Assembly (NCBI RefSeq): GCF_050003625.1
Contig: NC_134398.1
Location: 104,507,253 to 104,571,252, forward strand
Source: Haematobia irritans
Lineage: Eukaryota; Arthropoda; Insecta; Diptera; Muscidae
Direction of reading: 5' to 3'
DNA length: 64,000 nucleotides
In this document: piece after piece, positions 44,283 to 55,465 of the stretch
How the letters are laid out: the number at the start of each line of letters is the position of its first letter
How positions within the stretch are numbered: position 1 is the first letter of the stretch
Translations under genes and position numbers: made by a program
The notes under the pieces: generated by a model
What the model was told of the DNA's origin: nothing
The model's database searches: none
Seen by the model: the letters and a program-made list of their open reading frames with translations, nothing else

Positions 44283-45846
44283 CACCCAGAAAAAGTGACC
44301 CCTTCTTTAAGTTAAAATGAACTAATTGTGAAGAAAGTTGAACTTCGTATAGCGCCAAAGACATTTTTATATTTTTGAACGATGTGATTTTCGGTGAAAT
44401 TAGGTAGAAGGCATTCCATATATTAGTTAAAATTTTCCTATATTTATGTACCACTATACTACAGAATTTAACTGAATTGAATTCATATATGGAATGATTT
44501 TATTGAACTTTTTTCATTAATTTGGACAAATCTTACATATTTGATGTAAACCTTTTACTTCAAAATTAGAACTGCTTACCTTCGTTTTTAAATACAATTT
44601 TATTTATTTATACACACAAAGAAAATTTCATTAAAAGTCACCCAACGAAAAATTTTCATTGATATAACGAAACATTTTCATTAATACAATGAAAATATTC
44701 GTTAATAGTACGAAACATTACGTTGATTGACAGAAAATTCGTTAAAATAACGAAAAATTTCGTTGTATTATCGAATTTGTTTCATTGGCTGACTTTTAAC
44801 AACACATTTCGTTAATATAACGAAACTTTTTCTATTAGTGTATAGGCAATTTTTTCTTCAATAAAATACACGTTTTATTAATATATTAAATATATTTATT
44901 ATCAACAACAGCATCGACTGGCCTTGAAATATTAGTTTATTATTCCACTATTTCCAATTTCCATGTAATGTCATCAACTGTAAAACGCATTTTTCCTTCT
45001 TCTTGTACCTTTCACTTTTAATAAGTTGCCAGTTTGTTTTCCTTTTACAATTTCAATACCTACAAATATAAAAAATCATAAACCAAATTTTTCACAATTG
45101 GTTAGCGTCACTGAATGTTACCTGTTATTTGGAGATTCCAAAATGAAGACGAATGAAGGGGTTGTTATTCTGTTTTCTTTCTTTATACACCATCACGAAC
45201 ATAATTTTTTCACTAATTTAAAATAACAAATATTTTATATATTTTATTTGTTATTTATTATATTATTTTACTATATTATTTTTTAACAATCCCTCCGTAT
45301 ACCATAACAACGCGATTCCAACTAAAAAAACAACCCACGCGCAAACATACCGATTACATCGATGACAGTTATCGATTACAGGTAGATAAAAGAAATATAG
45401 GAAAATTTCCTATATTCTAACAAGTGTCCTTAAGTTTTGAAAGGATTGAATACTTCTTAGTACGAATGAACTAAAATATTTTTCTATGCCAAGTGTTATT
45501 CGTATGTATGATAACCTTTCTATAATAAAGGAAGAATTATCATTTTATAAGAAATTTTACTAAATTTGAGGAAACTTGGTTTTAGTACGGTCTTTGTTTA
45601 TTTTTACGAATGCTTTGTTATCAGTGAATAAAATTTTCTTGTTCAGTAGTAAATTCTTATACCCAGCGAAGAAAACAGTTCATTAGTTAATGAACTATTC
45701 TTAACTGCTTTCAGTTTAGGATTTTTTTACTGAAGCAAGTAAATTTTAATAATTTAAACAAAAATTGAACTTAATGGAAATAAGTTGACTAAACTAAATT
45801 GATTAACATTTTTTCCTTTAGTTCCGAAGGCACTTTTTTCTTGGTG
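44283..45846 (-). mobile_element. Element D, copy 2, nested in B copy 2
   Basis: CACCCAGAAAAAGTGACC at 44283 and the inverse of CACCAAGAAAAAAGTGCC at 45846, TA on both sides (44281-44282 and 45847-45848). It is colinear in reverse with D1 except for the 228-bp element C at 44613-44840. Confidence 0.88.
44613..44840. mobile_element. 228-bp MITE C inside D copy 2
   Basis: It is TA-flanked (44611-44612 and 44841-44842). The left end is CACACAAAGAAAATTTC, and the right end in reverse is CACTAATAGAAAAAG. It is full of TTCGTTAATA/ATAACGAAA words like MITE A, so it looks like a short internal-deletion relative of A. D copy 1 lacks it (near 41840). Confidence 0.85.
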
Positions 45847-47435
45847 TAGTTAATACCACAATAATACCGGATGTAAATGATTTGATACAAAGTGGTACCA
45901 AAATTAAAAGGTAACGTGAATCAATTTATTAATACCAAACGGTAATGGCCACATACCGACTTTTTTCTACCAGTGTAACAATTTAAAATTTATTTTTAAC
46001 GATCCATATCATTATATTAACGATCGCTTTCGTTTTATAAATGAAATTTTCAATTCCAGTTTCGAAGTATATAAAACGACTGTTTTAAGGGCTAAAAGTT
46101 TCCAAAAGTTACTCTCTATGTGCGAATGATTATAGTAATTTCATCTTGTAAAAATTTTTTATTCTAATTTTTGAAAAAATTACAAAGTTAATATTCGTAA
46201 TATTAACGAAACGTGTTTCATTAATATAACGAAAAACCAAAACACAAAATTGTCTTTTAACGATTGATTTCGTTGTATTAACGGTCACTTTCGTTCTTAT
46301 AACGAAAAATTTCGTAATATTAACGAAAAATAATCAACGAAGCCCGTTCGTTAATAGTACGAAATATTTTTCTACCAGTGTAGTCGACCTGTAGACGGGT
46401 CGACAGGTGGCGACACTTTGGCAAGTCGACATCAAAAGGAGTTAATCCCTCACGAAAGCGATTCAAAGAACGCAGAAATGCTTTGTTTATCCAAAAGAAA
46501 TTAGGATCTGTCGACCCAAGCAAGTTGTCGGCTAAGCAAAGCTATTCCTTAAAATGGGCTCAAGGAATTCTTGAAGCTGGCAAAAGGGAGCGATCACCGG
46601 ATGAACTGCCATCCTCTAAACGGGATCAAAGATCGTTTGCCTCAGTTGCAAACGACAGACTTTTGATGGTTATCATTAATAAAGGACGGTACTCCCCCCA
46701 ATTTTGCTTTGGGACCAGCAAAATTGGGGGGAGTATTGGAGAACACGATGTCTGGTGTTACTCAGAGGTTCGAAAGAAGTTTCCCGGACCAAGTCCTCGA
46801 CGGCAAGATGCTGGATGGTATCAAGGACGATATAAGTTAATAGCATTTGCGGACCAGAGGTCTATGGATTGCTTTAGAGCTGCTTTGATGCTAATTGGTG
46901 AAGTTTGGGAAGGAGCCGCTTTGGAGTTAGTCGATAAAAAAGACATACGGGCTAAACCGAGAGCACATGCATGGATACCTGCAAATCCTCCTGATCCTGA
47001 GTCAATACTAAATAGACTAAAAAAATGTAACCCACATCTTCCTAGCGCCGATTGGAAGATTGGTCGTTTGGATGAGGTGGATGGACCAAGACGACATGGG
47101 GTGTTTATATTGAACATTGACGTGTAACTTATGGCTTTCATGATATCCATATGAAGGTATACAAAAGCGATCAGCCAAAGATTTCCGAAACGAACAAGCC
47201 TCCGGTAGAGTCAGAAGAAGAAAAATCTTACGAAGCCGAAGAAGACATAAAAACTGCAGACATTGACGAACATCGTATACGGGAAGTCTCTACAGGCTCA
47301 AACCTCACCAAAGCGGAACCGCGGGTTGTTGCGAGAGTCACCGAGATCTGTGAAGAGGTAGCCCTTGATGACTCAATTGAAGCGGCTGATGTGACGGTGA
47401 TTGAAAATTTGGATGGTTTTACGGTTCCTCCAGAT

Positions 47436-47752
47436 AGGTTAGATTAGGTTAGGTGGCAGCCCGATGTATCAGGCTCACTTAGACTATTCCGTCCATTGTG
47501 ATACCATATTGTTGAACTTCTCTCTTATCACTGACAAAGGACCTCATTTTTATAGCCGAGTCCGAACGGCGTTCCACATTGCAGTGAAACCACTTAGAGA
47601 AGCTTTGAAACCCTCAGAAATGTCACCAGCATTACTGAGGTGGGATAATCCACCGCTGAAAAACTTTTTTGGTGTTCGGTCGAAGCAGGAATCGAACCCA
47701 CGACCTTGAGTATGCAAGGCGGGCATGCTAACCATTGCACCACGGTGGCTCC
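47436..47752 (-). mobile_element. tRNA-derived SINE, full copy, in the LINE
   Basis: On the minus strand a tRNA-like head starts near 47752, with A box GTGCAATGGTTAGC and B box GGTTCGATTCC (about 47685-47695). The body follows, with GGTTTCAAAGCTTCTCTAAG in reverse near 47590, and it ends in CCTAACCTAATCTAACC. Its tail and last 60 bases (TGGCAGCCCGAT-like) match the 3' end of the LINE family at 19290 and 49942, which suggests the SINE borrows that LINE's 3' recognition sequence. ORF1 stops exactly at the tail. Confidence 0.85.
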
Positions 47753-47856
47753 CTGTATTATTAATGTTTACTAATTCGGAACCATTCTCTCATTAGATAG
47801 GTCAGAGACATACAAAAGCTTTCCAAATCTCACGACAGGCAAATCCCACCACAGAT

Positions 47857-48992
47857 CTTTTAAAATTATAAATTTCTTCCTTAAAAACAAGAGCGGTAAG
47901 AGTTTTTTGGAAGATTCACCTTGAAGTTGCGAAGTAGCGTTGGCATTAAATTGCATTTTTGTTTTACCTGCCTTTTTCAGTTTGAACCCAAGTAGAGAGC
48001 AGTATATCTGATATATAAACTAATGAGCTGTATTATGTAAAGGTAAAAAGTTCTTTCTTTCTATTTATATTTTTTCTATTTCCAGAATTTGTAAAGCATC
48101 ATCAATATAATACCAAATATTACATTCCTTTCCCATTATTTTTGTCTTTGATTGGTTCAAATTTTAATAGACGATTTCAATGTGTGGAAATTTTGGAAAG
48201 CAATTGTTACTAAAATTAAATTACCGAGCTCCTTAATACACCTTTTTATGCTAAAAGACTACAACTGCAAAATAAGATTATAAATCTGCAACCTGGAACT
48301 AAGAACTGAACTAAGAACTGAACTGAACAAAATTAATTTCTAATTATTCTGTTTACTTTCAGAAAAACTAACTTAGCTTACAGGCTGCTGATTTATTGGA
48401 AATCTAGGCGCATCTACAATTAGAAGGAACATGCTGATATGGTTATTATGATAAGGAAGATAGTTTATAAGAGATTATTTTATTTTTTTTTTCACCCTAT
48501 GGTTGTTATTGATAGTAATTGTATGTGTACGTTATGTTAGAACAAAACATACAAGAACCAAATTTATTTGTCTATTGCATAATTAAAAAAATAAAATATT
48601 GAATATGTTTTATAAGAAACACATGTTTTCTTTTTGGGGGCGCAATATATAAATTATTTGATTGAAATTTATAGCCAATTTCAATTAATTATTTAATTGA
48701 ATTAATCAAATAGTTGATTGATTTTTGTGGCAATATTAATTAAAATTTTAATTGATTCAATTAAAACTGTGATTGAACTTTATGTTAAAAATCAATCACG
48801 TTTTTAATTGATTCAATCACACAATTAATTGATTCCGTGACAAAAGTCAATTAAATTTTTAATTGAAAATCGTGTTGGTTTTCGATCAAAATGGGTGATT
48901 GATACCATTTCCGTGATTGAAGACATTTCAATTAAAAAAATTATTGAATCCGCGATTTTTGTGATTGAAATCAAAAAAAAAATGTTTGTGTG
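47857..48992 (+). mobile_element. Element E, copy 4, 5' part missing
   Basis: From GATCTTTTAAAATTATAA it follows E2 from 8516 onward, including the exon-like block (about 48086-48290), and ends with TTGATTCAATCACACAATTA and GTTTGTGTG at 48992. The left end is absent. The LINE reading frame starts immediately after at 48998. The 100 bases before it (47757-47856) are unrecognised. Confidence 0.8.
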
Positions 48993-48997
48993 TTGGC

Positions 48998-49942
48998 GTT
49001 ATTCTGGACAGGAAGCTGAACTTTAAGCTTAATATTGAAGAAAGAGCGAGAAAAGCCACGATAGCTTTGTACTCGTGCAAAAAGGCAATAGGAAAAAAGT
49101 GGGGACTAAAACCGAAAATTGTGTATTGGCTATACACGGCAGTGGTTAGACCTATAATGCTATATGGTGTTGTAGTCTGGTGGCCGGCACTTCAGCAACC
49201 GACAGGTTTAGATAAAGTTCAGCGTATGGCGTGCTTGTGTATCTCAGGCGCATTCAGTAAGACAGGAACAGATTCCTTTAATGTCATGCTGCACCTATTG
49301 CCTTTAGACATTTTGGCCAAACGGTCAGCTGCAACAACGGCTGTGCGGTTGCGCGAGCTATCGCTGTGGTCGGAAAAAATTTACGGTCACAGTTCGGTCC
49401 TCATAATAATGCCAGATGAGCCTAATGTATTGGATTACACTTCGGCGAAACCACTTTTTGACAAAAAGTTTGAAAGTCTAATTCCCAACAATGTTCCAAA
49501 AAATGTTGGCATTTATATATACTCAGACAGTCAACCTGCAATAAAATCCTTGGAGTCTGTATTCCTTAACTCGAAAACGGCCATCGACTGCCGCAAATCT
49601 CTCAACGAGATGGCTGAGCAGTACAGTACCTAATATGGGTGCCTGGCCATAGCCAGGAACTGCGAAGCGGATGAGTTAGCAATACTAGGAACTACCTTTC
49701 ATATTCCAGGGGAACTAGAATCTGTTGGTATGTCTTTGGCTACCTGCAAGCTCTTACTGCGTGAGAAGGCTGTCATGATGGCAAATGTTCGATGGGAGAA
49801 TTGCAAAACTATTGGCGCGAAGTATAATGACTATTGTATGAGCTGTCATGATGCGGAGGAAAGGATTCAATTAAACACCTCTTGTGTGAGTGTCCTGCAT
49901 TTTGAGCCTGAAATTTTATCGGGCTGCCACTTTAACCTAACC
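48998..49942 (+). pseudogene. LINE ORF2 3' part: RT end, RNase H, zinc knuckle
   Basis: The frame starts GVILDRKLNFKLNIEERARK, the block after the RT palm. It continues through VVRPIMLYGVVVWWPAL and a PLDILAKRSAATTAVRL region. RNase H follows, with GIYIYSDSQPAIKSL (about 49510). After a shift comes VPGHSQELR (about 49640) and the MSCHDAEE knuckle at 49838. The first stop is at 49633. RNase H after RT fits I, R1 or LOA-like clades. The 3' UTR is short and ends in CCTAACC. A few losses against the 18910 fragment (for example after CVSVLHF) show damage. Confidence 0.85.
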
Positions 49943-50065
49943 TTCTTGCAGTCTTCAGCGAAATTCTAGCTCTTGACTCGGCCAACAAAAATGCTGAATT
50001 AAAATTTTCATCTTCATGCTAAAAACTGACCACTTTTATCACCGATTTTTTCCGTTTTTCGACTA

Positions 50066-50581
50066 CACCCAGAAAAAAGGGGCTCTAATGCCAACTGAAC
50101 TTTATTTTAGTTCATGAAGATTACTTGATTTTAGTTAAATTTTGCACAATATGAGTAAATGTTCTTTATTTGAATAATTTTTTGCTAACTTTAATGACGT
50201 GAACTAAAAATAAGAAAAAAAGTTGTATACAAATATAGTGCACAATTTTACTAAAAAATAAAATAGTTCATATTTTCCTAAAATAGTAGAAGTTTGCTTC
50301 AATTGAGTTCATAAGTGAGTAAATTTTACTAAAATTGTACCTGTCTCGAACTTCGTACAGCGCTAAAGACATTTTAATAATTTTTAAATCAAATTTTTTC
50401 TTTCAACATATGAAATTTTCTTAAACAACAGAAAAAAATTAATTATTTTTAAAAAATTTTCTTCAATTTGACCAAAAATATTAACTTATTTGTAACATGT
50501 TGCATTTAGAAAACTAGTTTAGTTAAAATTTTCTAAAATAAACCTACATTTTCTTCCATGGTGGGTTCACTTTTTTGGGTG
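50066..50581. mobile_element. Element D, short copy 3
   Basis: It is 516 bp, TA-flanked (50064-50065 and 50582-50583), with ends CACCCAGAAAAAAGGGGC and, in reverse, CACCCAAAAAAGTGAACC. AACTTCGTACAGCGCTAAAG (about 50350) matches the right-hand part of D1. It is an internally deleted D. Another D-like right end with GGAGGGTTCACATTTTTTT lies at about 58320. Confidence 0.85.
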
Positions 50582-50583
50582 TA

Positions 50584-50900
50584 CTCTTGAACTAATGAGC
50601 ATTTTACCAAACAGCCTATTATAAACAACTTTTTAGTACATACGACCACTCCTTGATACGGATTTCGCCATACAAATGTGATTAATTTTAATTTTTAACA
50701 ACAACAATAACAACAATGATTTTGACAACAACGATTTTTGACGATATTGACTATTTTGACCCTCAAAAATAATCGCTTATTTTGTTTCAAGAAAGTAAAT
50801 ATTTGGGTATTGCCCGTGACATCACTCACAGAAGGGTCATATGTACTTTTGTAAAATTTGTTAAAACCAGCAAAATAACGTTAAGACCGTGACAACGACT
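50584..50900. other. Unresolved sequence before the gypsy fragment
   Basis: AACAACAACAATAACAAC at about 50698 is simple sequence. No LTR or primer-binding site can be identified, so the 5' end of the gypsy element is missing or unrecognised. Confidence 0.35.
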
Positions 50901-50910
50901 TATACTAATA

Positions 50911-51196
50911 GTATGGCAGTCATGGAAACATATTTTCAACCATTGTCTTGAGGATTGCAGAACGTTATAAATTTTATTCTGCAAGTAAGAAATCAGAAAC
51001 AACAAATGAGTGGGGAGTACGGGTCCGATCACTAGCAGCAAAATGCGATTTTGGCAATGTTTTAGACACTGTGGTCCGAGATAAGTTTTTATTGGGACTA
51101 GGAAAAAGTCCGGCCTGTGATAAAATGTTCTTGGAATCCTATCGATCACATGTTCACGAGCAGTTGAAATCGCAAATAGTGCCAGTACGAAGTTGA
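50911..51196 (+). pseudogene. Gypsy-type gag fragment
   Basis: An ATG at about 50912 starts MAVMETYFQPLS. After a shift at about 50948, ERYKFYSASKKSETTNEWGV, VRSLAAKCDFG and DKFLLGLGKSPACDKMFLE follow. These are the capsid landmarks of insect Ty3/Gypsy gag. The frame ends at 51196. A glutamine/arginine-rich stretch (about 51290-51390) follows. Confidence 0.8.
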
Positions 51197-51409
51197 GGTT
51201 AAATCTCAAAACGAGTTTAACTACATGTATAAAAAAAACAAAGCAATAGCGGTTGGAGGCAATGCGATCAAAAAGTAAAAGCACAAAAGCAAAAGCTAGG
51301 CCAGCTGTCGCAGCGTGGACGCCAGCAGAGACAAGAGCGTGAACAGCAACAGCGAGAACATGTGCAACAGAAAGCAGACAACAATGAAAGAAAAGAACAC
51401 GGCTGTGCT

Positions 51410-52033
51410 GGAAAGATACTTCTTTTCCAAAGGATGTATATAAATTATGTCCACCATAGTACGGATGGAGGTACGGTATTAGATTTCCATACGGTGAAAT
51501 TGGAAACGAAACAAGATCAGGTGTTGAATAAGGTTATTCATATGCTGCGGAATGGATGGCCAGATAAATGTTCTGATCCAGATTTGAAAACATATTTCCA
51601 AAGGAAATTTGAATTGTCCGAAGAATCGGAATGTTTGTTCTGGGGATTGGTAATTCTACACCGATTTAAACGTGTAGTACTTTCCTTCTTACATCAATTC
51701 CATAAGTGAATTGTGAAAATGAAGGCTATGGCTCGGGAATGTTGTTGGTGGCCAAATCAAACACAAGATTTAGAAAATGTTGTCAACGAATGTGTAGATT
51801 GTTTGAGTACTATGGCATCTCCTACGAAACAGGAACTAATTCCATGGAAAAGTTCAGATGAAGTCGATTTTTGCGGACCTTTTCTGAATCGTTGGTGTCT
51901 GATAGTGGTGGACAGTTATAGCAAATGGCTTGAATGTATTACATGGGGAAAAACACAACGAGCGCTGCAGTAATTGTAGTTTTAAAAGATCTTTTTGCCC
52001 GTTTTGGAATTCCCAAAATTTTAGTTACTGGTA
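51410..52033 (+). pseudogene. Gypsy-type integrase fragment
   Basis: VLNKVIHMLRNGWPDKC and SEESECLFWGLVIL are the linker before integrase. A damaged HHCC zinc region follows, with NECVDCL at about 51790. The catalytic core has DEVDFCGPF (about 51860) and IVVDSYSKWLE (about 51905), then RFGIPKILVTG up to the G1 insertion. Protease, RT and RNase H between gag and here are deleted. Stops lie at 51707 and 51971. A live integrase would insert the cDNA. Confidence 0.82.
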
Positions 52034-53172
52034 CACGCACAGAAAAAACATGTTTGAACATGGTTGCCGCATCCATTTAATGCTTATCTGGAGTAGGTAA
52101 TTGTCGCGAAAACCCTGTATTTAGTCTTTGTAAAAATAAATTTCGAGCGGAGAAAAATATATGTTGGCAATAAGCATTTAAAGTGTTCTCAAACGCCGCA
52201 AACATGTTCTATTATTTAAATGATAGAATTTGAGACCATTACAGGGTCGGGAAAATCATGTACATGACTATTCAATTTGTTTACGTTTGCAGAGAAAAAA
52301 GTATTTTTATAGGTTACGTATAGACATGTCTAGAACCATTACATGGCCATAAAGACAATGTACATTGTTTTCGTGACCATTTAAATTTTTATTTTTTTGC
52401 AGCGAAAAGAATTTTATAAAAACATTGAGCAGGTACACACGATTTTCATTTTGCGCGTCAGTCGTGTGTTGATTGTTTCATTGAATGGACGGAGAATACG
52501 GAATTACTGTGTTTTGTTTTAATTTATTTATTCAGAAATGACACGTGGTTTTATGTGAACACAAAAAAGGAAAGAGTAATTGAAAGATATGTACCTGTTT
52601 TTTGTTTTGTTCTGCATTTTGAAACGTGGTATCATTTATTTTTATTTTCAGTTACATTATATCTGCGTTGGTCCATTTGCACGACACAAATATGGAATGA
52701 TTACTTATTATTGAAATAGAGCCAAATTAGAGTGTATAAATATATGTGATGTTTGTTTGCACAACATTATAAATACAAATAAACAATGAAGTAGTTTATA
52801 AATAGATAAAAATAAAGTTAATTTTGTGTTTTCTTTTCTTAAGTGGCGTCCTTTTCTCGACGACGAAAAAAGGTTTTTCATAAAGATCAAAACATTTTAG
52901 GTTGTGACCATGTTCTTTTAACTGGAAGAAAAACTTTTTTAACGAATACCATAACATTTTAGATCCTGACCATTGTCTTTTAATGGAAACAAAATTTTTT
53001 TATCAATATAAAAACGTTTTAGATGAGGACAATTTTATTTTTCTTAGAACCATGTTCACTGAGCCAACATGGTTGCAGGTGAAAATGTTACATGGTCGCC
53101 GCAAAAATAGCTCCTATCATATTATTTTGCTCTTCGAATATGATTGTGACAATCATGTTTCTTCTCTGCGTG
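52034..53172 (+). mobile_element. Element G, copy 1, in the gypsy integrase
   Basis: It starts CACGCACAGAAAAAACATG after TA (52032-52033). It ends CATGTTTCTTCTCTGCGTG at 53172, the inverse of CACGCAGAGAAGAAACATG, so the terminal repeat is CACGCA-AGA. The right flank is TG. It holds repeated GACCAT/ATGGTC and CATGTT/AACATG words throughout. About 1.14 kb, non-coding. Confidence 0.85.
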
Positions 53173-53347
53173 TGAAAACAAACATATTCCCATAATGTCT
53201 TGCCGAAATTTAGAGGAAAAAGAAATTTCGCATCAATTGAGTTAATTTATATGCTTCATATTGAACTGTTTTAATAAAGTAACCGCGAAAATTTCAACTC
53301 GAAAAGCGAACATAGTACTTACTTTAAATCAGAAATTGTTAAATCTT

Positions 53348-54282
53348 CACGCACAGAAAAACCATGTTTGGACATGGTTGCCGCATTCATTTAATGCTTA
53401 TCTAGAGCATGTAATTGCCGCGAAAAACATGTATTTTGTCTTTGTACAAATAGTTTTCGAGCGGAGAAAAATGTATGTTCTATCATTTAAATGATAGAAT
53501 TTGAGACCATTAAATGGTCGGGAAAATCATGTACCTGACCATTCAATTTTTTCACTTTTTTACAGGGAAAAAAGTATTTTTATAGGTTAAGTATAGACAT
53601 GTCTAGAACCAATACATTTTTTCGTGACCATTTAATTTTTAACTTTTTTGCAGCGAAAACAATTTTATAAAAACATTGAGCAGGTACACACGATTTTCAT
53701 TTTGCGCGTCAGTCATGTGTTGATTGTTTCTTGGAATGGACGGATAATACGGATTTACCGTGTTTTGTGTTAATTTATTTATTCAGAAGTGGCACGTGGT
53801 TTTATGTGAACACAAAAAAGGAAAGTTTAATTGAAAAAAACTGTACCTGTTTTTGTTCAGCATTTGATATATGGTATAATTTATTTTTATTTGCAGTTAC
53901 ATGATGTCTGCGTTGGTACATTTGATGGGCACGAAGTAAATAAATATGGAATGATTACTTAAATATTGTTGAAATTGAACCAAAATAGAGTGTGTACAAA
54001 TATGGGATGTTTGCTTGCACGACATTATAAATACAAATAAACAATGAATTAGTTTATAAATAAATAAAAACAAATAAAAAAGTTAATATTGTGTTTTCTT
54101 TTCTCAAGTGGCGTCCTTTTTTCGACGATGAAAAAAGTGACCATGTTCTTTTAACTAGAAGAAAAAAATTTTTAATGAATACCATAACATTTTAAATCGT
54201 GACCATTGTCTTTTCATTCAAACAAAATTCATTTTATCAATATAATAACATTTTAGATGAGGACAATTATATTTTTCTTAGG
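53348..54282 (+). mobile_element. Element G, copy 2, right end lost
   Basis: It begins CACGCACAGAAAAACCATG and follows G1 closely, for example TGCGCGTCAGTCATGTGTTG against TGCGCGTCAGTCGTGTGTTG. It breaks off after GAGGACAATTATATTTTTC at about 54282 into gypsy sequence. The left flank is TT, so the insertion history is unclear. The 175 bases between the two G copies are unassigned. Confidence 0.8.
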
Positions 54283-54289
54283 ATATATT

Positions 54290-54587
54290 TTTCAGAGGAT
54301 AATGATGTGCCTAGCGTACTTCTAGATCCTTTACAAAAACTATGTAGTAATAAAGAAAGAAATGCTGAAAAATCGGTGGAGAATAGTGATTTACCACGAA
54401 AAACATATAATTTAAGACCCAGAAAATAAACCAGAATTAAGAATGAATAAAATGTAAGTTTAAAATTTTTTAGGGGGGGGGGGTATATTGTGGTATATTG
54501 TACGTTAAATAGTGGTAATGTACCATTGTCTGTTAATAACTTACCTTAATATAAGATATAACATAAACATATGATCTTATCTACGTA
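54290..54587 (+). pseudogene. Gypsy pol C-terminus, polypurine tract and LTR start
   Basis: Frame ...LLDPLQKLCSNKERNAEKS to LPRKTYNLRPRK, stop at 54427-54429, looks like the basic C-terminus of gypsy pol. At 54471-54483 a run AGGGGGGGGGG forms a good polypurine tract. TATATTGTGGTATATTG directly after it would be the first bases of the 3' LTR. About 100 bases later element H1 begins, so the LTR is cut or displaced and no second LTR is seen. Confidence 0.65.
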
Positions 54588-54892
54588 CCCAGCAAAAAAA
54601 GAGCTTCCAAAAAAGTAGTTTGGATCCCCAATCTGTGATCCGGAAGTAGTGCAAACTTGGATCATCTCCAATGAATTTTACATGGGCTTGTCATAGGACG
54701 GAAGTACTCCCTTTTTGGATCCTTTGCATTGCTTTAGATGTTGTGCTCTGGAAGTTAATTTGAATGAAGAAATTTAAAAAGCGAAAAAAAAATTTTTTTC
54801 AGCCAATTTCACTTTTTTTTCATCCATATGTTTTATTACACTATTATTTTCCTATTATCTAATTTTTACAATTTGAAAAACTTTTTCGCTCC

Positions 54893-54966
54893 GACCAGGG
54901 ATTGAACCTGGGTTTACTGGCACCATAACAGAACGCCTTAGCACACTCAGCCACAAACGCCATTGA
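54893..54966 (-). ncRNA. tRNA-Ser/Leu-like relic inside H1
   Basis: The minus strand reads GTGGCTGAGTGTGCTAAGG (A box and D arm of the Ser/Leu type) and later CCAGGTTCAATCCCTGG, a perfect T arm with B box. The would-be acceptor strands (GGCGTTT and TCGGAGCG) do not pair, so it is not a working tRNA gene. A tRNA-derived SINE head or tRNA pseudogene carried in the transposon fits best. Confidence 0.6.
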
Positions 54967-55465
54967 ACATAAAGCGTCGAAAGATCAATTCAAATGTTTG
55001 TGATATGATCGTAATACGACACCAAGGAATAACATTCTAATTGCTTCTCGAGATGTTCTTTATTACTATGAACGAAAAAATAAGAAACGCAGGTTCAAAT
55101 CTCACCAGCGGAAATTTTTTATCAAATATTTTTCTAAAAAAATATTTTTTTTGTTATGCATCGTTTTTATTTTCGGCACATATTTTCGTATAAATATATT
55201 TTTTCCATTAAAAATCAACAAAAAAATTAAAAATTCTCGTAATTTGCAAAACGTTCTCAAAATAACTTCTATGGAAGCGAAAAAGTCAAATGGCAGAGGT
55301 TCAAATCCCAGCGGGGATGAAATTTATTTTTTATTTTTATTATTTTTTTACTTTTTTATTCATTTTCTATTTTTTTTTAAATTTTTTTATTAGTTTTCTA
55401 TTATTTTGTAAAATTGAATTGTCCAAAATTTGCACATAAAATAGCCTGATTGCGTACTTTCTAAT

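Larger units (their letters stand above)
40133..45975. mobile_element. Element B, copy 2 (inverted), inside A copy 1
   Basis: It begins CACCCATAGAAAAATTATTA after TA (40131-40132) and ends ...TTTTTTCTACCAGTG before TA (45976-45977). Its own sequence is 40133-40305 plus 43822-45975. It is marked by many GGTATT/AATACC words, for example GGTACAGGCGGTACGC. It contains D2 with C nested in that, and is itself split at a TA by A copy 2. Confidence 0.9.
38758..46380. mobile_element. MITE A, copy 1: outer shell of a 7.6-kb nest
   Basis: The ends CACTGGTAGAAAAA (38758) and its inverse (46380) are flanked by TA (38756-38757 and 46381-46382). The A sequence itself occupies 38758-40132 and 45978-46380. 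It matches the solo copy at 25550-26944 throughout, apart from a hAT-like MITE (39453-39806) and element B2 inserted at a TA. Excision restores the ORF1 frame. The minus-strand Tc1-like scrap begins at 39387. Confidence 0.92.
38649..47440 (+). pseudogene. LINE ORF1, DUF4780-like, split by MITE nest
   Basis: The ATG at 38649 opens MQRNSKSSTGLLTSGRSGR and runs to the TA at 38756. It continues in register from 46383 for about 40 codons, then shifts. From 46483 a 214-codon stretch has DUF4780-type landmarks: SLKWAQGILEAGKRERSP, RDAGWYQGRYKLIAFADQRS (about 46800), RAHAWIPANPPDPESIL and RLKKCNPHLPSADWKIGRLD. A stop at 47125 and a shift lead to an acidic tail (47151-47440) ending VTVIENLDG. In flies DUF4780 proteins are mostly transposon-linked, and the 13-bp duplication ties this one to a LINE. 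That makes it a candidate RNA-binding ORF1 protein. The naming rests on pattern memory. Confidence 0.7.
38541..49942 (+). mobile_element. LINE (non-LTR element) with nested insertions
   Basis: TTCTTGCAGTCTT occurs at 38528-38540 and 49943-49955, a 13-bp target-site duplication typical of target-primed insertion. The right end is the TAACC-ending 3' terminus shared with the fragment at 19290. The left end (TTTTTATTTCAACAGTCG) would be the 5' UTR. Within lie the DUF4780-like ORF1, the 7.6-kb MITE nest, a SINE, element E4 and the 3' part of ORF2. The endonuclease and most of the RT are missing between 47440 and 48998. Without later insertions about 2.2 kb of LINE remains. Confidence 0.8.

Noticed and set aside
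54893..54966. A working tRNA-Ser/Leu gene
   Set aside because: T arm and box signals are good, but the acceptor strands do not pair and it lies inside a TA-flanked element.
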